From the NCBI RefSeq assembly GCF_045679555.1, contig NC_092100.1, forward strand, positions 34,163,106 to 34,227,105: a stretch of 64,000 nucleotides of DNA, in the 5' to 3' direction. Below, piece after piece: positions 1-10,800 of the stretch. The number at the start of each line of letters is the position of its first letter. The first letter of the stretch is position 1. The notes below the pieces were generated by a model that was not told the origin of the DNA, made no database searches, and saw only the letters and a list, made by a program, of their open reading frames with translations. The stretch is from Salvelinus alpinus. Its lineage: Eukaryota > Chordata > Actinopteri > Salmoniformes > Salmonidae. The translations under genes and the position numbers were made by a program.

Positions 1-798
1 CTGGATGCAGTCTATCACAGTGCCATCCATTTTGTCACCAAAGCCCCATACACTACCCACCATCGCGACCTGTACACTCTCGTTGGTTGGCCCTGGCTTC
101 ATACTCGTCGCCAAACCCACTGGCTACAGGTAATCTACAAGTCTCTGCTAGGTAAAGCCCCACCTTATCTAAGCTCACTGGTCACCATAGCAGCACCCAC
201 TCGTAGCACGCGCTCCAGCAGGTATATTTCACTGGTCACCCCCAAAGCCATTTCCTCCTTTGGTCGTCTTTCCTTCCAGTTCTCTGCTGCCAATGACTGG
301 AACGAACTGCAAAAATCTCTGAAGCTGGAAACACTTATCTCCCTCACTAGCTTTAAGAACCAGCTGTCAGAGCAGCTCACAGATTACTGTACCTGTACAT
401 AGGCCATCTATAATTTAGCCCAAACAACTACCTCTTCCCCTACTGTATTTATTTATTTTGCTCCTTTGCACCCCATTATTTCTATTTCTACTTTGCACAT
501 TCTTCCACTGCAAATCTACCATTCCAGTGTTTTACTTGTTATATTGTATTTACCTCGCCACCATGGCCTTTTTTTGCCTTTACCTCCCTTATCTCACATC
601 ATTTGCTCACATTGTATATAGACTTATTTTTCTACTGTATTATTGACTGTATGTTTTGTTTATTCCATGTGTAACTCTGTGTTGTTGTATGTGTCGATTT
701 TGCTATGCTTTATCTTGGCCAGGTCGCAGTTGCAAATGAGAACTTGTTCTCAACTAGCCTACCTGGTTAAATAAAGGTGAAATAAAAAATGTTTAAAA
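1..798 (+). mobile_element. 3' end of an RSg-1-like LINE (fragment)
   Basis: Bases 1-403 encode the last ~133 residues of a non-LTR retrotransposon reverse transcriptase protein, ending SEQLTDYCTCT and a TAG stop. They match, almost residue for residue, the C-termini of the two larger copies at 8.2 kb and 56.2 kb on the minus strand. A ~370-base 3' UTR follows, then the characteristic tail CTACCTGGTTAAATAAAGG and an A-rich end near 798. The 5' part lies outside the window. The tail resembles the one known from salmonid RSg-1 LINEs; the family name is from memory. Confidence 0.8.
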
Positions 799-802
799 AA
801 TA

Positions 803-1425
803 CATTTGGCAGGAGATCAGGAAGTGCTGCTCAGTTTCTACTTAATTTTGTGGGCAGTGAGCACATAGACTGTCTTCTCTCGAAAGCCAGGTCTGCCTAC
901 GGTGGCCTTTCTCAATAGCAAGGCTATGCTCACTGAATCTGAGTCAGTCACAGTGGTCAGGTATTATGCCACTGTGTACTCTCTGTTTAGGGCCAAATAG
1001 CATTTTAGTTTGCTACATTTTTTTGTTAATTATTTTGAATGTGTATAATGATCTTTTAGTTTTTTCGTGATTTGGCTGGGTCTTATTGTGTTGCAGTCAT
1101 AGGGCTCTGTGGGGTATGTTTGTGTTTTGGAACAGAGCCCCAGGACCAGATTGCTTAGGGGACTCTTTCCGAGGTTCATCTCTCTGTAGGTGATGGCTTT
1201 GTTATGGAAGGTTTGGGAATCGCTTCCTTTTTGGTGATTGTATAATTTAACAACTCTTTTCTGGATTTTGATAATAAGTGGGTATCGGCCTAATTCTGCT
1301 CTGCATGCCTTATTTGGTGTTTTACGTTGTACACAGAGGATAGTTTTGCAGAATTCTGCATGCAGTCTCAATTTGGTGTTTGTCCCATTTTGTGAATCCT
1401 TGGTTGGTGCATTCTCTCTCACTCG
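803..1425 (-). mobile_element. Old LINE 3' fragment (unassigned clade)
   Basis: On the minus strand 1422-1030 reads as the C-terminal part of a LINE protein, including LHAEFCKTILCVQRKTP and CRAELGRYPLIIKIQKR, then runs into degraded sequence. Bases 803-1030 match the remembered 3' region of the same abundant salmonid LINE. Only the end of the element is present and the 5' part is missing. It lies directly next to the tail of the preceding LINE. I do not know the clade. Confidence 0.6.
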
Positions 1426-1499
1426 ATTACACTGTAATAAACATACACACCAACACCACTGTACTGTTCAAGACTACACTGACTGCCTCTTCTGAACTG

Positions 1500-1880
1500 C
1501 TGCTGGCATGGGAGGCAGTTCACTCTTACATCCTTCATTAGTATACAGTGGTTCCTCCTTTAAAAGTTGTGCCATACTGCGGCACACCTTGCGTGCTGCT
1601 GCAGCATTCTGTGGCACGTCATTTAATTGTCAGACATTTTTTCTGTTAATGCAAGTTATTGCTAGTTTGACCACCAGATGGCATCTTTGAAAAGCATTTG
1701 ATAGTATTCCATATTGGTATTACCAGAGAATTTAAAACCTTTTTGTAATAACATAGTATATGGGATTGATTTTAAGAAATATGGCTTAATTAATTTGATT
1801 AATATTATGTTGTTTCTATTCAGAGAAAAACGAAACTCCAGGGTTTCCGTTAGGATTGAATGGAACATATGGCGCTGTAC
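1500..1880. repeat. Possible dispersed non-coding repeat
   Basis: The stretch resembles a sequence I recall from many salmonid loci (around the phrases GTTGTGCCATACTGCGGCAC and CCACCAGATGGCATCTTTG). It has no coding potential and no clear terminal repeats. A short non-autonomous element is possible, but no boundary can be shown from this window. Confidence 0.25.
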
Positions 1881-3190
1881 AACGTGACGGTCGGGAGTAG
1901 GCTACAGGATTGGAGGATTCAAAATTGTTTGCCTTCATTAGACAACTTTGTTCAAATATTTCTGTAAATCAGTGATATTTATTCCCATAGTAATTCGTTA
2001 TGGATCCATAACTAAACCAACATCTGCATTTTGAAAGAGTATTTTTTATCACTATTTTATTAATGAAATGTGTTTATTTGTTTATTAGGCTACTTTGCAG
2101 TCTACAATACATACTGTAGTAAACATGGGAAAGTGCCTAATTCCTTACATAAGGGAGAGCAGGCCATGTCTGTACTACAGAATGTGGGGCACGTGGGAGA
2201 CCTGTGTTATTTCATAGTTGTGATGTCTTCACTATTATTCTACAATTCGGCATACTGTAGCAAGTTTGTATGAAGGTGTGGTTATTCACAGGCAAATTGT
2301 TATATGCTATGGAGGTACATTTGTGTCTTTCTGTCGAGAGCAAAACGTTTTTAAATTTTCAATCAAAAATAATTGTTTCTATAAGCAACTCACTCACTCA
2401 CTCACTCTTTCTTTCTTTCTCTGTCCTCTTCACCAGATTGTAATGGCAGTAAATCACTCAGTAAGTGTTTGTGGTTCCAGTGGAAAAGACACTAGGAGTG
2501 CTATCAATCATGGACACAAACAAACGCACGCACGCACGCACACAAACACACACACCATCTATGGTAAGGGAATTAAAATCAGCTTTTGGGATTTTTGTGA
2601 TTGATTCAAGTAAGAATGTATTTCTACAAGGGCATGAATCATTTACTTCAGTTCAATGCTGCTTGTGTTCAAGACTCTTACTCAGCACTGCAACAGCCTT
2701 TTGAATTAATAAGAGAGTGCCAGTAACTGGACAGAACAAATCCTCTGAGAATACAAACTCTTGGCTGAATATCTCAGCTGGCAACACACATGCGCGTGCA
2801 CAGGCGCGGATAGACTGAGCAGACAGTGATGGGTAAAGCTTTATCCAGATTGCTTTCCCCTTATTACTTTTGTTTTGACCGAATAGGCAGGCTGTGAGTG
2901 TCATTTGGTACTAAGATGGTGGGGAATCAATTGCTAAACCACACGCACGTAACCACAAACACAAACCTGTATGTTTTCCACACAAACAGCCACTAGCAGC
3001 AGAGTTCAGAGAGCGATATAGCGACACAAAGAGGGATCTCTAGATGAGAGAGAGAGAGACGGACAGACAAACAAACATATGGACGGACAGACAGTGAAAT
3101 AATAAAACAAATTCTTCATTAGTCATAAGAGAATTGAAATGAACATACTGACATACAGTGTCTGTACAGGGAAATAATGTATATGAAACG
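1881..3190. other. No gene seen; simple repeats only
   Basis: AT-rich sequence without convincing ORFs. It holds short simple repeats: an ACTC run then TTTC run near 2390-2418, ACGC/ACAC near 2522-2555, and a GA/GACA tract near 3043-3095. Confidence 0.5.
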
Positions 3191-4521
3191 CTTCACTCTG
3201 GTTTTAGACCTCATCATGAGACTGCACTCGTGAAGGTGGTAAATTACCTGTTAATGGCGTCAGACCAAGGCTCTGCATCTGTCCTCAGTGCTCCTAGACC
3301 TTAGTGTCGCTTTTGACACCATTGATCACTGCATTCTTTTGGAGAGATTGGAAACCCAAATTGGTCTACACGGACAAGTTCTGGCCTGCTTTAGATGTTA
3401 TCTGTCGGAATGATATCAGTTTGTCTCTGTGGATGTTTTGTCCTCTGACAAATCAATTGTAAGTTTCAGTGTTCCTCAAGGTTCCATTTTCACAAAATAT
3501 TCTACCTCTTGGTGATGTCATTTGGAAACACAATGTTAACTTTCACTGCTATGAGGACGACACACAGCTGTACATTTCGATTAAACATGGTGAAGCCCCA
3601 AAATTGCCTACCCTGGAAGTCTGTTTCAGACATAAGGAAGTGGATGGCGACAAATGTTTTACTTTTAAACTCGGACAAAACAGAGATGCTAGTTCTATGT
3701 CCCAAAAAACAAAGATATCTGCTGTTTTATCTGACAATTAATCTTGATGGTTGTCCAATCGTCTCAAATAAAACTGTGAAGGACCTCAGCGTTATTCTAG
3801 AACCTGATCTCTCTTTTGACCAACATATCAAGAATATTTCAATGGCAGCATTTCTCTATCTTCGTAACAATGCAAAAATCAGAAACCTTTCGTCCAAAAA
3901 TGATGCTAATCCATGCTTTTGTCACTTCTAGATTAGACTACTGCAATGCTCTACTCTCCGGCTACCTGGATAAACTTCAGTTAGTGCTAAACATGGCTGC
4001 TAGACTCCAGTGCCAGCCTCTCTACACTGGCTTCCTGTGAAAGCTAGGGCTGATTTCAAGGTTTTACTGCTAACCTACATTACATGGACCTCCTCCTACC
4101 TATCTTTCCGATTTTGGTTCTGCCATACATACCTACATGTACGCTATGGTCACAAAATTCAGGTCTCCTTATTGTCCCTAGAATTTTTTATGAAACAGGT
4201 AGAGGCAGGGCTTTCTCCTATAGAGCTACATTTTTATGGAATGGTCTGCCTATACATGTGACCTTTAAGTCTTTACTGAAGACTCATTTCTTCAGTAAGT
4301 CTTATGATTGAGTGTAGTCTGGCCCAGGGGTGCGAAGGTGAATGGCAAGGAACTGGAATGACGAACCACCTTTGCTGTCTCTGCCTGGCCGACTCCCCTC
4401 TCTCCACTGGATTCTCTGCCTCTGACCCTATTACGGGGGCTGAGTCACTGGCTTACTAGTGCTCTTCCATACCGTCCCTAGGACGGGTGCGTCACGTTCC
4501 TCGACTTGAGTGGGTGTGGCC

Positions 4522-4620
4522 CACGAGCCAGATGGGGTGCAAGACCGGACAGGAAGATCACATCAGTGTGAGACACTGATGTGATCTTCCTGTCCGGTCT
4601 TGCACCCCATCTGGCTCGTG
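4522..4620. repeat. Perfect 48-bp inverted repeat with 3-base spacer
   Basis: Bases 4522-4569 are the exact reverse complement of 4573-4620, separated by GAG. It lies in the L2 3' UTR. The right arm is the orientation expected from the remembered UTR, so the left arm looks like an inverted duplication made by template switching at a fork or during reverse transcription. Confidence 0.9.
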
Positions 4621-5195
4621 TGGTGGATGAGATCTTCGTGGGCTATACTCAGCCTTGTCTCAGGGTAGTAAGTTGGTGGTCTGTTGATATCCCTCTAGTG
4701 GTGTGGGCTGTGCTTTGGCAAAGTGGGTGGGGTTATATCCTGCCTGGTTGGCCCTGTCCGGGGGTATCGTCGGACGGGGCCACAGTGTCTCCCGACCCCC
4801 CCTGCTTCAACCTCCAGTATCTATGCTGCAATAGTCTATGTGCTGGGGGGCTAGGGTCAGTCTGTTATATCTGGTGAGATTCTCATATCTTATCTGGTGT
4901 CCTGCGTGAACTTAAGTATGCTCCCTCTTATTCTCTCTCTCTCCCTCCCCTCCCGGAGGACATGAGCCCTTGGACCATGCCTCAGGACTACCTGGCCTGA
5001 TGACTCCTGGCTGTCCCCAGTCCACTTGGTCGTGCTGCTGCTCCAGTATCACCTGTTCTGCCTGCGGCTATGGAACCCTGACATGTTCACCGGGCGTGCT
5101 ATCCGGACCTGCTGTTTTCATCTCTAACCCACCCCCAACCCACTCGGCACAGACAGAGGAGGACTGGCCACCTCTCACAGCCTGGTTCCTCTCTA

Positions 5196-6732
5196 CAGTC
5201 GTGGCCAAAAATTTTGAGAATGACACAAATATTAATTTCCACAAAGTTTGCTGCATCAGTGTCTTTAGATATTTTTGTCAGATGTTACTATGGAATACTG
5301 AAGTATAATTACAAACAATTCATAAGTGTCTTTTACTGGCTTTTACAGGCCTTTACTGACAATTACATGAAGTTGATGCAAAGAGTCAATTGGCAAGTTA
5401 ATTGGCATGCTGTCAATTAACATCTGGGCCACATCCTGACTGATGGCAGCCCATTCCTGCATAATCAATGCTTGGAGTTTGTCAGAATTTGTGGGTTTTT
5501 GTTTGTCCACCCGCCTCTTGAGGATTGACCACAAGTTCTCAATGGGATTAAGGTCTGGGGAGTTTCCTTGCCATGGACCCAAAATATCGATGTTTTGTTC
5601 CCCAAGCCACTTAGTTATCACTTTTGCCTTATGGCAAGGTGCTCCATCATGATGGAAAAGGCATTGTTCGTCACCAAACTGTTCCTGGATGGTTGGGAGA
5701 AGTTGCTATCAGAGGATGTGTTGGTACCATTCTTTATTCATGGCTGTGTTCTTAGGCAAAATTGTGAGTGAGCCCACTCCCTTGGCTGAGAAGCAACCCC
5801 ACACATGAATGGTCTCAGGATGCTTTACTGTTGGCATGACACAGGACTGATGGTAGAGCTCACCTTGTCTTCTCCGGACAAGCTTTTATCCGGATGCCCC
5901 AAACAATCGTTAAGGGGATTCATCAGAGAAAATGACTTAATCCCAGTCCTCAGCAGTCCAATCCCTATACCTTTTGCAGAATATCAGTCTGTCCCTGATG
6001 TTTTTCCTGGAGAGAAATGGCTTCTTTTCTGCCCGTCTTGACACCAGGCCATCCTCCAAAAGTCTTTGCCTCACTGTGCGTGCAGATGCACTCACACCTG
6101 CCTGCTGCCATTCCTGAGCAAGCTCTGTACTGGTGCTGCTGAATCAACTTTAGGAGATGGTCCTGGCGCTTGCTTGACTTTCTGGGGCGCCCTGAAGCCT
6201 TCTTCACAACAATTGAACCGCTCTCCTTGAAGTTCTTGATGATCCGATAAATGGTTGATTTAGGTGCAAACTTACTGGCAGCAATATCCTTGCCTGTGAA
6301 GCCCTTTTTGTGCAAAGCAATGATGACGGCACGTGTTTCCTTGCAAGTAACCATGGTTGACAGCCATTGACAACCATGGAAGAACAATGATTCCAAGCAC
6401 CACCCTCCTTTTGAAGCTTCCAGTCTATTATTCGAACTCAATCAGCATGACAGAGTGATCTCCAGCCTTGTCCTCGTCAACACTCACACGAGATAATCAC
6501 TGACATGATGTCAGCTGGTCCTTTTGTAGCAGGGCTGAAATGCAGTGGAAATGTGTTTTGGGGATTTAGTTCATTTGCATGGCAAAGAGGGACTTTGCAA
6601 TTAATTGCAATTCATCTGCTCACTCTTCATAATATTCTGGAGTATATGCAAATTGCCATCATACAAACTGAGGGAGCAGTTTTTTGTGAAACTTTATATT
6701 TGTGTCATTCTCAAAACCTTTGGCCTGGACTG
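5196..6732 (-). mobile_element. Tc1-like DNA transposon, inactive
   Basis: The element is bounded by TA at 5194-5195 and 6733-6734. Its inverted ends are CAGTCGTGGCCAAAAATTTT and, from the other side, CAGTCCAGGCCAAAGGTTTT. The transposase is on the minus strand. The N-terminal helix-turn-helix half is readable at 6441-5965 (CKETRAVIIALHKKGFTGKD, GRPRKSSKRQDHLLKLI). The C-terminal part at 5621-5343 has GNSPDLNPIENLWSILKRRV, which holds the catalytic Glu of the DDE triad. The two halves are in different frames with the middle decayed, so no full transposase can be made. It inserted into the L2 3' UTR, whose sequence rejoins cleanly across the TA. Confidence 0.9.
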
Positions 6733-6856
6733 TAGGTTTCTGCCTTCTAGGGAGCTTTTCCTAGCCACCGTGCTTCTGCATTGCTTGCTCTTTGGGGGTT
6801 TAGGCTGGGTTTCTGTATAAGCACTTTGTGACATCTGCTGATGCAAAAAGGGCTTC

Positions 6857-7223
6857 TGTCAAGAACGTCGTCAGGGTGGAAATGACCGGACCAAGGTGCA
6901 GTGTGGTGAGTGTACATTTTCCTTTATTTTAAATGTCACCAACAAAACAATAAACAACAAAAAAAAACGAACGTGAAGCTCCGTAAGGCTATACATGCAT
7001 TAATTGAAGACAACTACCCACACCTAAGGTGGAAAAACAGGCTGCCTAAGTGTGATTCCCAATTAGAGACAACGATAGACAGCTGTCCCTGATTGAGAAC
7101 CATACCCGGCCAAAACATAGAAACAGAAAACATATAAATAAAGAAACTAGAATGCCCACCCTAGTCACACCCTGGCCTAACCAAAATAGAGAATAAAAGC
7201 CTCTCTATGGCCAGGGCGTGACA
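6857..7223 (-). mobile_element. Solo LTR (LTR retrotransposon fossil, family A)
   Basis: The 367-bp unit has TG...CA ends and a perfect 5-bp target duplication GCTTC at 6852-6856 and 7224-7228. Read on the minus strand it begins CTGTCACGCCCTGG when one flanking base is included, and it has an AATAAA signal late in the unit. It is the same family as the split copy at 7635-12991. No internal region is present. It sits in the tail of the L2-like LINE, so it is younger than that element. Confidence 0.7.
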
Positions 7224-7228
7224 GCTTC

Positions 7229-7634
7229 ATAAACACCTTTGACTGATTTAAATTAACATTCTTAATGTGACCAGTTGTATGGCTGAGTGGTTATGGCAAT
7301 GCTTCTGAAATTTTCTATTGATAAAGAAGAAGAACAAGAAGATGATCAAGAACAATAAAATTAAGAGACAGAAAAATTAAAATAGGAAAAAGATCAAGTT
7401 GTCAACCAATGTACCAAACCCTATAGAGCTGGGTGCAAGGATAGGATTGGATAGGGTGGGTATGCTGGCGTGGGGGAGACCGATTTATTTCTAATCCTAA
7501 AGTTACTGATTCCACATACTGTATTTCACAATAGTTTTCAACAGGGATTTATCGGAAGGCTTAGAGCCTGTTCTGTGTTTATAATGAGGTACTGCTCCTC
7601 CATCTCTTCTCCCTCAATCTGTCATTGTACAGAC
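7229..7634. other. No gene seen between two LTR fossils
   Basis: AT-rich filler containing an AAGAAGAAGAACAAGAAGA tract near 7325-7350. No ORF or recognised repeat boundary was found. Confidence 0.5.
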
Positions 7635-7827
7635 TGTCACGCCCTGACTTTAGTTATATTTGCTTTCTTTATTATTTGGTTAGGTCAGGGTGTGACAAGG
7701 GGTGGTTTGTTTAGTTTTTGTATTGTCTAGGGGTTTTTGTTATCTATGGGGATTTTGTATTGTCTAGGGGTTGTAGGTTTATGGTGGCCTGAGTGGGTTC
7801 CCAATCAGAGACAGCTGTTTATCGTTG

Positions 7828-10800
7828 TTTTTTTTAATTTTTTTATTTCACCTTTATTTAACCAGGTAGGCTAGTTGAGAACAAGTTCTCATTTGCAACT
7901 GCGACCTGGCCAAGATAAAGCATAGCAGTGTGAACAGACAACACAGAGTTACACATGGAGTAAACAATAAACAAGTCAATAACATGGTAGAAAAAAAGAG
8001 AATCTATATACAATGTGTGCAAAAGGCATGAGGTAGGCAATAAATCGAATAATTACAATTTAGCAGATTAACACTGGAGTGATAAATCATCAGATGATCA
8101 TGTGCAAGAAGAGATACTGGTGTGCAAAAGAGCAGAAAAGTAAATAAATAAAAGCAGTATGGGGGGTGAGGTAGGTAAATTGGGTGGGTAGTTTACAGAT
8201 GGACTATGTACAGCTGCAGCGATCGGTTAGCTGCTCGGATAGCAGATTTTTAAAGTTGTTGAGGGAGATAAAAGTCTCCAACTTCAGAGATTTTTGCAAT
8301 TCGTTCCAGTCGCAGGCAGCAGAGAACTGGAAGGAAAGGCGTCCAAATGAGGTTTTAGCTTTAGGGATGATCAGTGAGATACACCTGCTGGAGCGCGTGC
8401 TGCGGGTGGGTGTAGCCATCGTGACCAGTGAACTGAGATAAGGCGGCACTTTACCTAGCATAGCCTTGTAGATGACCTGGAGCCAGTGGGTCTGACGACG
8501 AACATGTAGCGAGGGCCAGCCGACTAGGGCATACAGGTCGCAGTGGTGGGTCGTATAAGGTGCTTTAGTAACAAAACGAATGGCACTGTGATAAACTGCA
8601 TCCAGTTTGCTGAGTAGAGTGTTGGAAGCTATTTTGTAGATGACATCGCCGAAGTCGAGGATCGGTAGGATAGTCAGTTTTACTAGGGTAAGTTTGGCGG
8701 CGTGAGTGAAGGAGGCTTTGTTGCGGAATAGAAAGCCGATTCTTGATTTGATTTTGGATTGGAGATGTTTGATATGAGTCTGGAAGGAGAGTTTGCAGTC
8801 TAGCCAGACACCTAGGTACTTATAGATGTCCACATATTCTAGGTCGGAACCGTCCAGGGTGGTGATGCTAGTCGGGCGTGCGGGTGCAGGCAGCGAACGG
8901 TTGAAAAGCATGCATTTGGTTTTACTAGCGTTTAAGAGCAGTTGGAGGCCACGGAAGGAGTGTTGTATGGCATTGAAGCTCGTTTGGAGGTTAGATAGCA
9001 CAGTGTCCAAGGAAGGGCCGGAAGTATATAGAATGGTGTCGTCTGCATAGAGGTGGATCAGGGAATCGCCCGCAGCAAGAGCAACATCATTGATGTATAC
9101 AGAGAAAAGAGTCGGCCCGAGAATTGAACCCTGTGGTACCCCCATAGAGACTGCCAGAGGACCGGACAACATGCCCTCCGATTTGACACACTGAACTCTG
9201 TCTGCAAAGTAGTTGGTGAACCAGGCAAGGCAGTCATTAGAAAAACCGAGGCTACTGAGTCTGCCGATAAGAATATGGTGATTGACAGAGTCGAAAGCCT
9301 TGGCCAGGTCGATGAAGACGGCTGCACAGTAATGTCTTTTATCGATGGCGGTTATGATATCGTTTAGTACCTTGAGCGTGGCTGAGGTGCACCCGTGACC
9401 GGCTCGGAAACCGGATTGCACAGCGGAGAAGGTACGGTGGGATTCGAGATGGTCAGTGATCTGTTTGTTGACTTGGCTTTCGAAGACCTTAGATAGGCAG
9501 GGCAGGATGGATATAGGTCTGTAACAGTTTGGGTCCAGGGTGTCTCCCCCTTTGAAGAGGGGGATGACCGCGGCAGCTTTCCAATCCTTGGGGATCTCAG
9601 ATGATACGAAGGAGAGGTTGAACAGGCTGGTAATAGGGGGTGCGACAATGGCGGCGGACAGTTTCAGAAATAGGGGGTCCAGATTGTCAAGCCCAGCTGA
9701 TTTGTATGGGTCCAGGTTTTCCAGCTCTTTCAGAACATCTGCTATCTGGATTTGGGTAAAGGAGAAGCTGGGGAGGCTTAGGCGAGTAGCAGCGGGGGGG
9801 GTGGGGCTGTTGGCCAAGGTTGGAGTCGCCAGGAGGAAGGCATGGCCAGCCATTGAGAAATGCTTGTTGAAGTCTTCGATTATCACGGATTTATCGGTGG
9901 TGACCGTGTTACCTAGCCTCAGTGCAGTGGGCAGCTGGGAGGAGGTGCTCTTGTTCTCCATGGACTTTACAGTATCCCAGAACTTTTTGGAGTTAGAGCT
10001 ACAGGATGCGAATTTCTGCTTGAAAAAGCTGGCCTTTGCTTTCCTGACTGACTGCGTGTATTGGTTCCTGACTTCCCTGAACAGTTGCATATCGCGGGGG
10101 CTCTTCGATGCTATTGCAGTTCGCCACAGGATGTTTTTGTGCTGGTCGAGGGCAGTCAGGTCTGGAGTGAACCAAGGGCTATATCTGTTCTTGGTTCTGC
10201 ATTTTTTGAACGGAGCATGCTTGTCTAATATGGTGAGGAAGTAACATTTAAAGAATGACCAGGCATCCTCAACTGACGGGATGAGGTCAATATCCTTCCA
10301 GGGTACCCGGGCCAGGTCGATTAGAAAGGCCTGCTCGCAGAAGTGTTTTAGGGAGCGTTTGACAGTGATGAGGGGTGGTCGTTTGACCGCGGACCCGTGG
10401 CGGATACAGGCAATGAGGCAGTGATCGCTGAGATCTTGATTGAAGACAGCAGAGGTGTATTTGGAGGGCAGGTTGGTCAGGATAATGTCTATTAGGGTGC
10501 CCATGTTTACGGATTTAGGGTTGTACCTGGTGGGTTCCTTGATGATTTGTGTGAGATTGAGGGCATCAAGCTTGGATTGTAGGACTGCCGGGGTGTTAAG
10601 CATATCCCAGTTTAGGTCACCTAACAGAACAAACTCTGAAGCTAGATGGGGAGCGATCAATTCACAGATGGTGTCCAGGGCACAGCTGGGAGCTGAGGGG
10701 GGTCGGTAGCAGGCGGCAACAGTGAGAGACTTATTTCTGGAGAGATTAATTTTTAAAATTAGAAGTTCGAACTGTTTGGGCATAGACCTGGAAAGTATGA

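Larger units (their letters stand above)
3195..7255 (+). mobile_element. 5'-truncated L2-like LINE, interrupted by two later insertions
   Basis: Three forward frames between about 3200 and 4310 encode a decayed reverse transcriptase: SGFR near 3202, the motif A equivalent [10 protein letters not shown] near 3305, SVPQGSI near 3470, and YEDDTQLY (normally YADD) near 3550. Further on come SRLDYCNALLSGYLDKL and NMAARL, typical of L2/Maui-type LINEs. From 4320 a long 3' UTR matches the remembered fish L2 UTR. It is split by a Tc1 (5196-6732), resumes, and is split again by a solo LTR (6857-7223). The decayed tail after 7224 (GCTTCATAAACACC...) is the end. Several frameshifts and stops make it dead. 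It is older than both insertions. Confidence 0.8.

Noticed and set aside
9540-10244. 234-codon plus-strand ORF (and the 239-codon ORF at 57765-58484)
   Set aside because: Both lie antisense to the LINE reverse transcriptase frame and show no domain; they are shadows.
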